From contig QEVJ01000019.1 in the NCBI GenBank assembly GCA_003576845.1, forward strand, positions 1 to 55,159: 55,159 nt of DNA, in the 5' to 3' direction. Positions 17,165 to 24,713 of the stretch are shown piece after piece. Each line of letters opens with the position of its first letter. Within the stretch, counting starts at the first letter, position 1. The notes beneath the pieces were generated by a model. That model was not told the origin of the DNA. It ran no database searches and was given only the letters and a program-made list of their open reading frames with translations. Position numbers and translations under genes: made by a program. The DNA comes from Planctomycetota bacterium (GTDB lineage: Bacteria > Planctomycetota > Planctomycetia > Pirellulales > PLA5).

Positions 17165-18964
17165 GTGCAACCTACCCATCTGCGCACTCATACGTGCGGC
17201 CAGCTCCGCGCCGCCAACATCGGCGAGACCGTCACGCTCTGCGGCTGGGTCGACACCCTCCGCGACCACAGCGGCGTCCTCTTCGTCGACCTCCGCGACC
17301 GTTACGGCAAGACCCAAATCGTCTGCGGGCCGGAAAGCGGCGCCGACAACGTCGAACTCTGCCGCACGCTCCGCTCGGAATACGTCGTCCGTGTCACCGG
17401 CCGCGTCGCCCATCGGCCCGAAGGAACCGTCAATCCCAAACTCGACACGGGCGAGATCGAAATCCGCACGGCGAAGCTCGAACTGCTCAACAAGAGCCTC
17501 ACGCCCCCCGTCTCGCCGTCGCAGCGCGAGCTTCCGGGCGAAGACTTGCGGCTCAAGCACCGCTATCTCGATCTCCGCCGCGCGGAGATGCAGACGGCCC
17601 TCGTCCTTCGCCACCGGATCGTCAAGGCCATGCGCGACTATTTCGACGAGCAGAACTTCGTCGAAATCGAAACGCCCGTCCTCGGCCGCAGCACGCCCGA
17701 AGGCGCTCGCGACTACCTCGTCCCGAGCCGCGTGCATCCCGGCAAGTTCTACGCGCTCCCGCAGTCGCCGCAGCTCTACAAACAAATCCTGATGATCGCG
17801 GGCTACGACCGCTACGTGCAGGTCGCCCGCTGCTTTCGCGATGAAGACTTGCGCGCCGACCGCCAGCCGGAGTTCACCCAGCTCGACCTCGAAATGGCCT
17901 TCGTCGACGCCGAAGACGTGATCGCCGTCATCGACGGGCTTGCCGCACGGCTTGCGAAACAGATCCTCGGCCTCGACGTGAAGCTGCCGCTGCCGCGCAT
18001 GACCTACGACGAAGCCATGGAGCGGTTCGGCCACGACGCGCCGGACTTGCGGTTCGGCCTGGAAATCGTCGACGCCACCGACCTCGCCGCCAAAACCGCT
18101 TTTCGCGTGTTCCGCGGCGCCGCCGATGCCGGCGGGCGCGTCCGCGGCCTCAACGCCAAAGCGGCCGCCGCGAAGTATTCCCGCAAAGACATCGACGAGC
18201 TGACCAACTACGTCGTGCAGAACTTCGGCGCCAAGGGCCTCGCCTGGTTCCGCGTCGAGCCGGACGGTTCGCTCTGGTCGCCGATCGCCAAGAACATCGA
18301 GCCGGAAGTCCTCGCCGCAATCGCCGAACGCATGCAGAGCGAGCCGGGCGATTTGCTGCTGTTCGTCGCCGACAAGTTCGAGGTCACGTGCAAGGCGCTC
18401 TACGGCCTCCGCAAACGGTTCGGCGAAGAACTCAAGCTCTACGACCCAAAGTCGATGCACTTCTCCTGGGTTGTCGAGTTTCCGATGTTCGCCCCCAACG
18501 AAGAAACCGGCGAACAAACTGGCAGCTGGGCCGCGATGCACCATCCCTTCACCGCCCCGCGCGACCGGGACGTCGCCCTGCTCGCCACCGATCCCGGCAA
18601 GTGCCGCGCGAAAGCCTACGACCTCGTCATCAACGGCAGCGAAGCCGGCGGCGGCACGATCCGCATCCACGACAACGCGGTCCAGCAGCAAGTCTTCGGC
18701 CTATTGGGCCTCTCTCCCGAGGATGCCCGCGACCGCTTCGGCTTCCTGCTCGATGCGTTACAATACGGCGCGCCGCCCCACGGCGGAATCGCCCTCGGCA
18801 TCGACCGCTTCGTCATGCTCTTCGCCGGACTCGACAACATCCGCGACTGCATGGCGTTCCCCAAGACGCAAAAGGCGACGGACCTGATGACCGAAGCCCC
18901 CGGCGCCGTCGAACCGCGACAGTTGCGCGAGTTGTCGATCAAGAGCGAAGTCAAGCCGACGTGA
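17165..18964 (+). CDS. aspS: Aspartyl-tRNA synthetase, non-discriminating type by signature
   Basis: A 599-residue class IIb synthetase of the bacterial form. It has an OB-fold anticodon domain (about 1-110, GWVDTLRDHSGVLFVDLRDRYG), class II motif 1 (RHRIVKAMRDYFDEQNFVEIETP), motif 2 (QVARCFRDEDLRADRQPEFTQLDLEM), the GAD insertion (about 290-430) and motif 3 (GIALGIDRFVMLFAG). Residues H35 (RDH) and G87 (RPEG) fall at the positions where non-discriminating bacterial AspRS have His and Gly and discriminating ones have Leu and Lys, so it may also charge tRNA-Asn with Asp. The GTG start at 17165 gives the expected N-terminus. Confidence 0.96.
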   Translation: MQPTHLRTHTCGQLRAANIGETVTLCGWVDTLRDHSGVLFVDLRDRYGKTQIVCGPESGADNVELCRTLRSEYVVRVTGRVAHRPEGTVNPKLDTGEIEIRTAKLELLNKSLTPPVSPSQRELPGEDLRLKHRYLDLRRAEMQTALVLRHRIVKAMRDYFDEQNFVEIETPVLGRSTPEGARDYLVPSRVHPGKFYALPQSPQLYKQILMIAGYDRYVQVARCFRDEDLRADRQPEFTQLDLEMAFVDAEDVIAVIDGLAARLAKQILGLDVKLPLPRMTYDEAMERFGHDAPDLRFGLEIVDATDLAAKTAFRVFRGAADAGGRVRGLNAKAAAAKYSRKDIDELTNYVVQNFGAKGLAWFRVEPDGSLWSPIAKNIEPEVLAAIAERMQSEPGDLLLFVADKFEVTCKALYGLRKRFGEELKLYDPKSMHFSWVVEFPMFAPNEETGEQTGSWAAMHHPFTAPRDRDVALLATDPGKCRAKAYDLVINGSEAGGGTIRIHDNAVQQQVFGLLGLSPEDARDRFGFLLDALQYGAPPHGGIALGIDRFVMLFAGLDNIRDCMAFPKTQKATDLMTEAPGAVEPRQLRELSIKSEVKPT

Positions 18965-18998
18965 CCCCAAGCGAACGCGAGGGTGTACCACCGCAACC

Positions 18999-19214
18999 AT
19001 GCGTATCGACACTCAAATCGAATTGGCGGAACTGACGGCAAAAGCCGACGCCGCATTTCGCCTGGCGGGCGAGAAAGTAATCGACCGAGCCAAGCGCTAC
19101 AAGACTTCCGTCGTCGTTTGGAAAGACAACGACGTGCACGAAATCCCGTATGAACAATTGGACTCGATCGACTTAGGTCGTGCCGCCGAGTCTCCGATTT
19201 CGCATCACGATTAG
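18999..19214 (+). CDS. Small protein of unknown function downstream of aspS
   Basis: A 71-residue protein starting 34 nt after the aspS stop. An amphipathic helical start (IELAELTAKADAAFRLAGEKVIDRAKRYKTS) is followed by a strand pair VVVWKDNDVHEIPYEQL. The layout (helix, then 'kTsvVVwkDg.v.eip') resembles short antitoxin-like or regulatory proteins, but there is no partner gene, so no function is assigned. It probably shares the aspS transcript. Confidence 0.6.
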   Translation: MRIDTQIELAELTAKADAAFRLAGEKVIDRAKRYKTSVVVWKDNDVHEIPYEQLDSIDLGRAAESPISHHD

Positions 19215-19264
19215 GCCAGGGTTTTTTCGACGCGATCTTCGCCGCATTTGAGGACGGAGCCAGG

Positions 19265-20104
19265 ATGACGTACCAAACCGTTCGAATTCGCCAAGGCCTG
19301 TTGTGTGCCGCCGTTCTGTCGATCGCGTGCGGCTGCAATCGGCAACAGCCCGAACCGGAGCGCCGACAGGCTGCCGCCGAAAAGGAGTCCGTGCGTCGCC
19401 CGGCAACAAAGCCGCCCACTTCGCCCGCGCCCGCGAACGAATCGCATCCCGACACGCCGGCGCATCCCGCCGTGTCCGACCGCGTCGGGCCGGAAGCCGA
19501 ATCGCCGCCGGGCGATACTCCACCGAGCGACTCGCCCAAACCCGCAGAGACGCCCGACAATCCCGCCGACGCCGCCATCGCCAAGCCTGCTCCGCTCGTC
19601 TCGCCCCCCGGCGCGCTTCCGTCCATTGCCCTCACGGCCGCCCATCGCGCGACCTGCAAGGTCTTCGCCGGCGACACGCTGCCTCCCATGTCGCTCGTCG
19701 ATCTCGACGGCGCGCCCGCCCCGCTCGACAAGCTTTTCGGCGAGCGGCTCACCATCGTCCTCTTCTGGCAACATACCGATCCCGACGCCGTCGAGGCCGT
19801 CGACGACATGGCCTCGCTCGTCCTCAAATCCTACGGCAAACGCGGCGTCCGCGCCGTCGCCATTCACGTCGGCCCGGCCACCGACGAGGTCAAGGCGATC
19901 GTCCAGCGCGACCAGGTGACGTATCCCGTGCTCGTCGACGCCGACGGCGCCGCGCTCGCCCAAGTCGCCGCCGACGTTCGCGGCCTCATGCCCCGCATCT
20001 TCCTCGTCGACGCGACGGGCCGCATCCTCTGGTTCGACATCGAATACTCCCGCACCACTCGCCGCGACCTCGATCTCGCGCTTCGCTTTCTCACGCGGCA
20101 GTAA
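19265..20104 (+). CDS. Thioredoxin-fold (redoxin-like) lipoprotein without catalytic cysteines
   Basis: A 279-residue exported protein. The N-terminal hydrophobic segment ends in a lipobox-like SIAC (C22), suggesting lipidation, followed by a Pro/Glu/Ala-rich linker (about 25-120). Residues 130-275 form an AhpC/TSA-like thioredoxin fold: FAGDTLPPMSLVDLDGAPAPLDKLFGERLTIVLFWQHTDPDA...RIFLVDATGRILWFDIEY. Where redoxins have a CxxC or peroxidatic Cys after the FW strand, this one reads WQHTDPDAV, so it is not a conventional thiol enzyme. GGAG precedes the ATG. Its TAA overlaps the next ATG by one base (TAATG). Confidence 0.78.
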   Translation: MTYQTVRIRQGLLCAAVLSIACGCNRQQPEPERRQAAAEKESVRRPATKPPTSPAPANESHPDTPAHPAVSDRVGPEAESPPGDTPPSDSPKPAETPDNPADAAIAKPAPLVSPPGALPSIALTAAHRATCKVFAGDTLPPMSLVDLDGAPAPLDKLFGERLTIVLFWQHTDPDAVEAVDDMASLVLKSYGKRGVRAVAIHVGPATDEVKAIVQRDQVTYPVLVDADGAALAQVAADVRGLMPRIFLVDATGRILWFDIEYSRTTRRDLDLALRFLTRQ

Positions 20105-21180
20105 TGCGCATCTTCGTGTTCGAATCCCTGTCGGCCGGTCCACTCGCGTCGGATTCGGTCGGCGACGATCCCGCGGCGCTCGCTGGCGAATCGCTCGCCC
20201 GCGAAGGTTGGACGATGCTCCGCGCGCTGGCCGTCGATCTCGCCGCGATCGACGGCATGAATGTCGTGTCGATCGTCGCCGACCCGCTAAGGCGCGACTC
20301 CACGACCAAGCGCTGGCAGATCGAACGCGCGTCCACGCCAGTGGATCGCACGGAACGCTTCGACCACTGCGCAGCCGCCGCCGACGCAACCATCCTCATC
20401 GCGCCCGAAATCGACGGCCAGCTCGCACGCCTCGCGCGGCGCGTCGCCGACGTTGGTGGAAAGCTGCTCGGACCGTCGATCGAATCCGTCGAACTCGCAA
20501 GCGACAAACACCGCACTGCGACGCTTCTCGGATCTCGCGACACTCCGGTCCCTCGCGGAACGCTCCTCGAACCCGGCCCGCTCGACCGCGCCGCGCTCGC
20601 CGAGTTTCCGTTTCCTGCCGTCGCGAAACCGCTCGACGGCGCCGGCTCGTTCGGCGTGCAACTCGTGCGCTCCGCCGACGAGCTTGCCGCCAGCCCGCGA
20701 CCCCGGCGGCTCGAAGCGTTCGTGCCCGGCGTCGCCGCGAGCGTCGCCGCGCTCTGTGGTCCGAGCGAACGCCGCATCCTGCCCCCCTGCACCCAGCGAC
20801 TCTCCACCGACGGCCGCTTCTCCTATCTCGGCGGAACCGCGCCTCTGCCTCCGCAGCTTGCCGAACGTGCGAAATCGCTCGCGGCGCACGTACTCGCCGC
20901 CCTCCCCGGCCTCGCCGGTTACATCGGCATCGACCTCGTGCTGGGCGAGCGCGCCGATGGCAGCGCCGACGCCATGATCGAAGTCAATCCGCGTCTCACC
21001 ACCTCCTACGTCGGCCTCCGCCGGCTCGCCGAGTCCAATCTCGCCGCCGCACTCGTGCAAATCGCCCTCGGCCGCGCGGCCGATGAGTTGAGGTTCCGCC
21101 CCGGCAGAGTAGAATTCGACTGCCGCGGCGCCGCGAAATACTTCGAGCTTCCCGAGAGCGACTTCGTCGAACGGACGTAA
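20104..21180 (+). CDS. mfnD: MfnD-like ATP-grasp ligase (tyramine-glutamate ligase family)
   Basis: A 358-residue ATP-grasp enzyme. Family members join L-glutamate to tyramine in methanofuran synthesis and occur in bacteria with tetrahydromethanopterin-linked C1 genes. Visible features are the N-terminal IFVFESLSAG, the ATP-binding block FPFPAVAKPLDGAGSFGVQLV (about 177-197), the central LEAFVPGVAASVAALC and the metal-binding motif MIEVNPRLTTSYVGLRRL (about 291-308). It overlaps the upstream lipoprotein gene by 1 nt and is followed 24 nt later by the hydantoinase-like gene, giving a tight operon. The exact bacterial substrate is inferred from archaeal work on this family. Confidence 0.8.
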   Translation: MRIFVFESLSAGPLASDSVGDDPAALAGESLAREGWTMLRALAVDLAAIDGMNVVSIVADPLRRDSTTKRWQIERASTPVDRTERFDHCAAAADATILIAPEIDGQLARLARRVADVGGKLLGPSIESVELASDKHRTATLLGSRDTPVPRGTLLEPGPLDRAALAEFPFPAVAKPLDGAGSFGVQLVRSADELAASPRPRRLEAFVPGVAASVAALCGPSERRILPPCTQRLSTDGRFSYLGGTAPLPPQLAERAKSLAAHVLAALPGLAGYIGIDLVLGERADGSADAMIEVNPRLTTSYVGLRRLAESNLAAALVQIALGRAADELRFRPGRVEFDCRGAAKYFELPESDFVERT

Positions 21181-21204
21181 GCGGCTCCTTTCGGAGATCG
21201 TGCG

Positions 21205-22233
21205 ATGACCTGGTTGGCTTTCGACATCGGCGGCGCGAACATCAAATCGGCCGACGGCATCGCCTTCGCCGAATCGCGCTCGTTCGCCATGTGGCAAAGG
21301 CCGCAATTGCTGGTCGACACGCTCCGCGCGATGATCGCCGAAGCGCCGCCGGCCGATCACCTGGCCGTCACAATGACCGGCGAGCTCGCCGATTGCTTCG
21401 CCACGAAGACCGAGGGCGTGCTCCACATCCTCGCCGCGGTCGAGAAGGCCGCGGACCGCCGCCATACGCGGGTGTATTGCTCGGATGGCACGCTCCGCGC
21501 GATCGAAGCCGTCCGCCGCACGCCCCTCGCCGCCGCGGCCGCGAATTGGCACGCCCTCGCTCGCTTCGCCAGCCGATTCGCCAAACAGGGTCCGGCCCTG
21601 CTCATCGACGTCGGCACGACGACGACCGATCTCGTGCCGCTGGCGGATGGCGTCATCGCCGCGGCGGAAAACGGCGACGGCAGCCGCTCGGACACGCACC
21701 GCCTCATTGCCGGCGAAATGGTCTACACGGGCGTGGAGCGCAGTCCCGTGTGCGCGGTGGTCGGCGCGATCCCGTACCGCGGCAGGCAGTGCCCCGTCGC
21801 ACAAGAACTCTTCGCCACGACGTGGGACGCCTACCTTACGCTCGGCGAACTGCCCGAGGAGCCGCTCGCCGCGCACACGGCCGACGGCCGTCCGGCGACG
21901 AAGTCCGCCGCCCGCGATCGCCTCGCCCGCGCCATCTGCGCCGATCGCGAGTCGTTCGACGAAACCGACGCCTGCGCCGCCGCGGAAGCGATCGTCCAAG
22001 CCCAAACGGCAAAAATCGGCCTCGCCCTGGCCCAGCAGGCGAGCCGCATGAAATCGCCGCCCGCCACCGTCATTCTCTCCGGCCTGGGCGAATTCCTCGC
22101 CCGCCGCGTGCTCCAAAGGGCAAAGTTCAGCCCCACGATCGTTTCGCTGTCGGAAAAGCTCGGACCCGCACTCTCCGTCTGTGCGCCGGCACACGCCCTC
22201 GCCGTAATCGCCCGCGAGGAATCGCAGCAATGA
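21205..22233 (+). CDS. mfnF: MfnF-like protein (hydantoinase/oxoprolinase-like, H4MPT-linked C1 pathway family)
   Basis: A 342-residue protein of the hydantoinase-A-like family found in tetrahydromethanopterin-linked C1 clusters. The archaeal homologue condenses the furan and tyramine-glutamate halves of methanofuran. ASKHA-type phosphate loops are visible: LAFDIGGANIKSA at residues 4-16 and ALLIDVGTTTTDLVPL at about 131-146. Late motifs are VILSGLGEFLARRVL and the C-terminal LAPALS-like segment. GGAG lies 8 nt before the ATG. Its stop overlaps the next gene by 4 nt (ATGA). Confidence 0.82.
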   Translation: MTWLAFDIGGANIKSADGIAFAESRSFAMWQRPQLLVDTLRAMIAEAPPADHLAVTMTGELADCFATKTEGVLHILAAVEKAADRRHTRVYCSDGTLRAIEAVRRTPLAAAAANWHALARFASRFAKQGPALLIDVGTTTTDLVPLADGVIAAAENGDGSRSDTHRLIAGEMVYTGVERSPVCAVVGAIPYRGRQCPVAQELFATTWDAYLTLGELPEEPLAAHTADGRPATKSAARDRLARAICADRESFDETDACAAAEAIVQAQTAKIGLALAQQASRMKSPPATVILSGLGEFLARRVLQRAKFSPTIVSLSEKLGPALSVCAPAHALAVIAREESQQ

Positions 22234-22862
22234 GCGCCGCAAAGAGCGCCGCCGCGAATTGCTTGCTGCGCGTCGTCAAGCTCGGCGGCAGTTTGCTCGC
22301 CCTCGACGACTGGCCGCGGCGTCTGCTCGCCTGGCTGTCCGAACAGCCCCCCGCCGCGAACGTCCTGATCGTCGGCGGCGGAAAGCTTGCCGATTGCCTC
22401 CGCGACTACGATCGCCGCTTCGCCCTCGGCGAAGAAGCCGCCCACGAACTCTGCATTCAAGTCCTCAGCCTGCACGCCGAACTGGCGACGACCTTGCTCG
22501 GTCGAATCTTGCCCGACGTCCGGCTCGTTCGCACCACGCGCGAAATCCAGGCCCTCCGCGGTAAGCCGCCCGCCGAGAATGGGCTCGCCGTGCTCGACCC
22601 GCATTCCTTCCTCTGCGACGAAGAGCCGCATCTAAGCGGCACGCGGCTCCCACACACCTGGCAAGCCACAACCGACTCGATCGCCGCCCGCCTCGCCGAA
22701 TGCCTCGCGGCCGACGAACTCGTCCTCCTCAAATCCGCCCCGCCGCCGGACGGCCCATGGCACGATTACGTCGATCCACATTTTCCATTCGCCGTGCAAC
22801 GTGTATCCAAAACCCGGTTCGTCGACCTGTTCCGAGCCTCTAAATGCGAGGTCTCGACTTGA
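22230..22862 (+). CDS. mfnE: MfnE-like amino-acid-kinase-family phosphotransferase
   Basis: A 210-residue amino acid kinase fold protein. MfnE phosphorylates the aminomethyl-furan phosphate intermediate in methanofuran synthesis. Signatures are VVKLGGSLL (about 15-23), NVLIVGGGKLADCLRDYD (about 43-60), the central HPHSFL-like LDPHSFLCDEEP and WQATTDSIAARLAECLAADELVLLKS near 150-175. The ATG overlaps the stop of the mfnF-like gene (ATGA), so the three mfn-like genes are co-translated. A promoter for the next unit lies immediately after the gene. Confidence 0.8.
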   Translation: MSAAKSAAANCLLRVVKLGGSLLALDDWPRRLLAWLSEQPPAANVLIVGGGKLADCLRDYDRRFALGEEAAHELCIQVLSLHAELATTLLGRILPDVRLVRTTREIQALRGKPPAENGLAVLDPHSFLCDEEPHLSGTRLPHTWQATTDSIAARLAECLAADELVLLKSAPPPDGPWHDYVDPHFPFAVQRVSKTRFVDLFRASKCEVST

Positions 22863-22888
22863 CAATTTTGTCACGTTGGCGTATGCAT
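22859..22888 (+). promoter_or_regulatory. Promoter with an overlapping palindromic operator upstream of the nucleotidyltransferase/HTH pair
   Basis: A perfect -35 TTGACA (22859-22864), a 17-nt spacer and a -10-like TATGCA (22882-22887) lie just before the ATG at 22894, so the transcript would be nearly leaderless. The inverted repeat TGACA-ATTT-TGTCA (22860-22873) covers the -35, a natural target for the HTH protein encoded by the second gene. The -10 matches only TAT of the consensus. Confidence 0.5.
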
Positions 22889-22893
22889 TCATT

Positions 22894-23463
22894 ATGGGAC
22901 ACGCTGGACTGCTGCCCGAGTTCACGAGCGACGGATTGTTGCCGCCCGACGACTACGAACTAACGCTCGAGCAACTCGCGTCCTCCGTGCTTGTTCGCGG
23001 CCCGCGAGACATCGATCGCTATCCCCATTGGGACGCCGTATGGCGAGGAAGGCTGGTTGAGAACCTTGGCATTCTCGTGTGCCAGTTGCGGAAAGTCGGC
23101 GTGGCTGCGATCTATGTCGATGGTTCGTTTGCCGAAGACAAGGACCGCCCGAACGACATCGACGGATACTTCGAATGCGAGCTAGCTCGCTTGGCAAGCG
23201 GCGAACTGGAGCGGGAGCTCAACCTGCTCGATCCGCACAAGGTTTGGACATGGGACCCGGCAGCCGGACGAGCATTTCGAGGCTATCCCAAGAAGCAATT
23301 GCCGATGTGGCACGTCTGTCGAGTCGAATTATATCCGCATTACGGGCAACTTTGCGGGATTCGCGACGCGCACGGACACGACCTTGAGTTTCCGGCGGCA
23401 TTTCGGCGTTCCCGGCGCGACGGAAAGCCGCGCGGAATCGTGAAAATCGGAGAAGCCCCATGA
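22894..23463 (+). CDS. DUF6932-like nucleotidyltransferase-fold protein
   Basis: A 189-residue protein resembling DUF6932. It opens LLPEFTSDGLLPPDDYELTLEQL (residues 5-27), has a central helix pair (RLVENLGILVCQLRKVGV), and then IYVDGSFAEDKDRPNDIDGYFEC (about 73-95), the nucleotidyltransferase GSF...D.D metal motif. Proteins of this type are commonly encoded next to Xre-type regulators in toxin-antitoxin-like or defence modules, as here. The ATG at 22894 follows a promoter so closely that little 5' leader is possible. Its stop overlaps the next gene's ATG by 4 nt. Toxic or AMP-transferring activity is a hypothesis. Confidence 0.7.
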   Translation: MGHAGLLPEFTSDGLLPPDDYELTLEQLASSVLVRGPRDIDRYPHWDAVWRGRLVENLGILVCQLRKVGVAAIYVDGSFAEDKDRPNDIDGYFECELARLASGELERELNLLDPHKVWTWDPAAGRAFRGYPKKQLPMWHVCRVELYPHYGQLCGIRDAHGHDLEFPAAFRRSRRDGKPRGIVKIGEAP

Positions 23464-23906
23464 TTCGCAACGAAACCGAATACCGGCAATCCGTCGAGCG
23501 AATCGGCGAGGAGGCGAAACGCATCGCTGCCGAGCGTGCAAAGCTGAGAGAGCTAGGCTATTCCAAGGACCAGGTCAAGCGAGCGATCGATCCGCTCCTC
23601 TCATTTCACGAACAACTGAAGGAAGAGGTAGCCAGCTACGAACGCCTCATGCGCGGAGATTTCGACGAACTCTGCAACTTCGACGGCGTTGGACGCCTAC
23701 TGATCGCACTGCGAATTGCCCAAGGCGTTTCTCAACGCGAACTCGCCGAACGGCTCGGCGTTCACGAGTCGCAGGTCTCCCGCGACGAGCGCAACGAGTA
23801 CCACGGTGTAACGGTCGAACGCGCCGGTCGCGTGCTCGGCGCATTGGGAGTCGAGCTGCGCAGCGTCGTCGAAGCGGTGGAAGCGATCGAAAAGACGCCC
23901 GCGTAG
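23460..23906 (+). CDS. Xre-family HTH protein paired with the nucleotidyltransferase-like gene
   Basis: A 148-residue regulator. The N-terminal half (1-75) is a charged coiled coil (EYRQSVERIGEEAKRIAAERAKL, LLSFHEQLKEEVASYERL). The C-terminal half (80-140) is a cro/C1 helix-turn-helix: LLIALRIAQGVSQRELAERLGVHESQVSRDERNEYHGVTVERAGRVLGALG. The ATGA overlap with the upstream gene indicates coupling. It is the likely autorepressor at the TGACA/TGTCA palindrome upstream of the pair. Confidence 0.82.
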   Translation: MIRNETEYRQSVERIGEEAKRIAAERAKLRELGYSKDQVKRAIDPLLSFHEQLKEEVASYERLMRGDFDELCNFDGVGRLLIALRIAQGVSQRELAERLGVHESQVSRDERNEYHGVTVERAGRVLGALGVELRSVVEAVEAIEKTPA

Positions 23907-24030
23907 CGCCGCGTCAAAAGTCGAGAATCGGGGCGGCACGCGCGGCTTGTCCGCCTGGGAGAGTCGACGACGGAGCGTCCCGACCGGCTTGCCGACGTGT
24001 TCGCCCGTGAGCAAGCTCAGCAATCAGCGA

Positions 24031-24687
24031 TCACGGCGCATCCGCCGTCCGTTCCAGCGTCCAGCCCTGCGGTCCGACGACGAACTGGTGCGTCCCGTCG
24101 TAGATCGGCGCGACCGCCGCGCCAAAATCGCCGCCGCGGTGAAACCGAACGACCCACGCGTCGCCCCCCGACAACGTGCGACGCTCGCCCGGCCCGAGCT
24201 CAACGAGCTCGCCGTTCACGATACACCGCACGGCCAGCCCGTTCGTCGCCGGGTTGACGAGCGCCGGCGCCGCGACCGCGGGTTCGACATCGTCCGCCTT
24301 GGAAGCGGGACCGACTGTCCAGATCGAGGATGCGGGCAAGGATGCCGACGGATCGACCGGCAGCGTCGGTTCCGCCGCGGGGGATGTCGGCTCGATCGCG
24401 AACGTCGGCATCGCGGCGTCTTGGACGCTTTGCTCGACCGCGTCCGCCAAGGACGAATCCGGCGTCGGCGAATCGGTTGCCGCCGCGGGATCCGTTGGCG
24501 CGGAGTTCTCGACGTTCGGTTCCTCGGCCGCGCTCGTGGCGGAGGCGACCTGCTCGCCGTCGGCCTCGCGCGAAAAATCGACGGTCCCCGCCACCGCCGC
24601 GAACGCCACGGCGTTGCCGATCTGGAGCAATCCGACCAGCTTCCACGACCACGTTTTTTTCGTGCCCCGCGAAACGGCAAGCGACAT
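24031..24687 (-). CDS. Membrane-anchored protein with an Ala/Pro/Asp-rich linker, unknown function
   Basis: A 218-residue protein with a short basic N-terminus and one hydrophobic helix (KLVGLLQIGNAVAFAAVAGTV, about 17-37). A long low-complexity A/S/D/P linker (about 40-140) follows, then a compact C-terminal domain (about 145-218: NGLAVRCIVNGELVELGPGERRTLSGGDAWVVRFHRGGDFGAAV...). The C-terminal part looks beta-rich, like a small extracytoplasmic domain. The ATG at 24687 has GGA at 9-11 nt upstream. It follows the PilZ gene by 26 nt on the same strand and is probably co-transcribed. No named family recognised. Confidence 0.65.
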   Translation of the reverse strand: MSLAVSRGTKKTWSWKLVGLLQIGNAVAFAAVAGTVDFSREADGEQVASATSAAEEPNVENSAPTDPAAATDSPTPDSSLADAVEQSVQDAAMPTFAIEPTSPAAEPTLPVDPSASLPASSIWTVGPASKADDVEPAVAAPALVNPATNGLAVRCIVNGELVELGPGERRTLSGGDAWVVRFHRGGDFGAAVAPIYDGTHQFVVGPQGWTLERTADAP

Positions 24688-24713
24688 GGCATGTTCCTCA
24701 AACAACGGGACGT

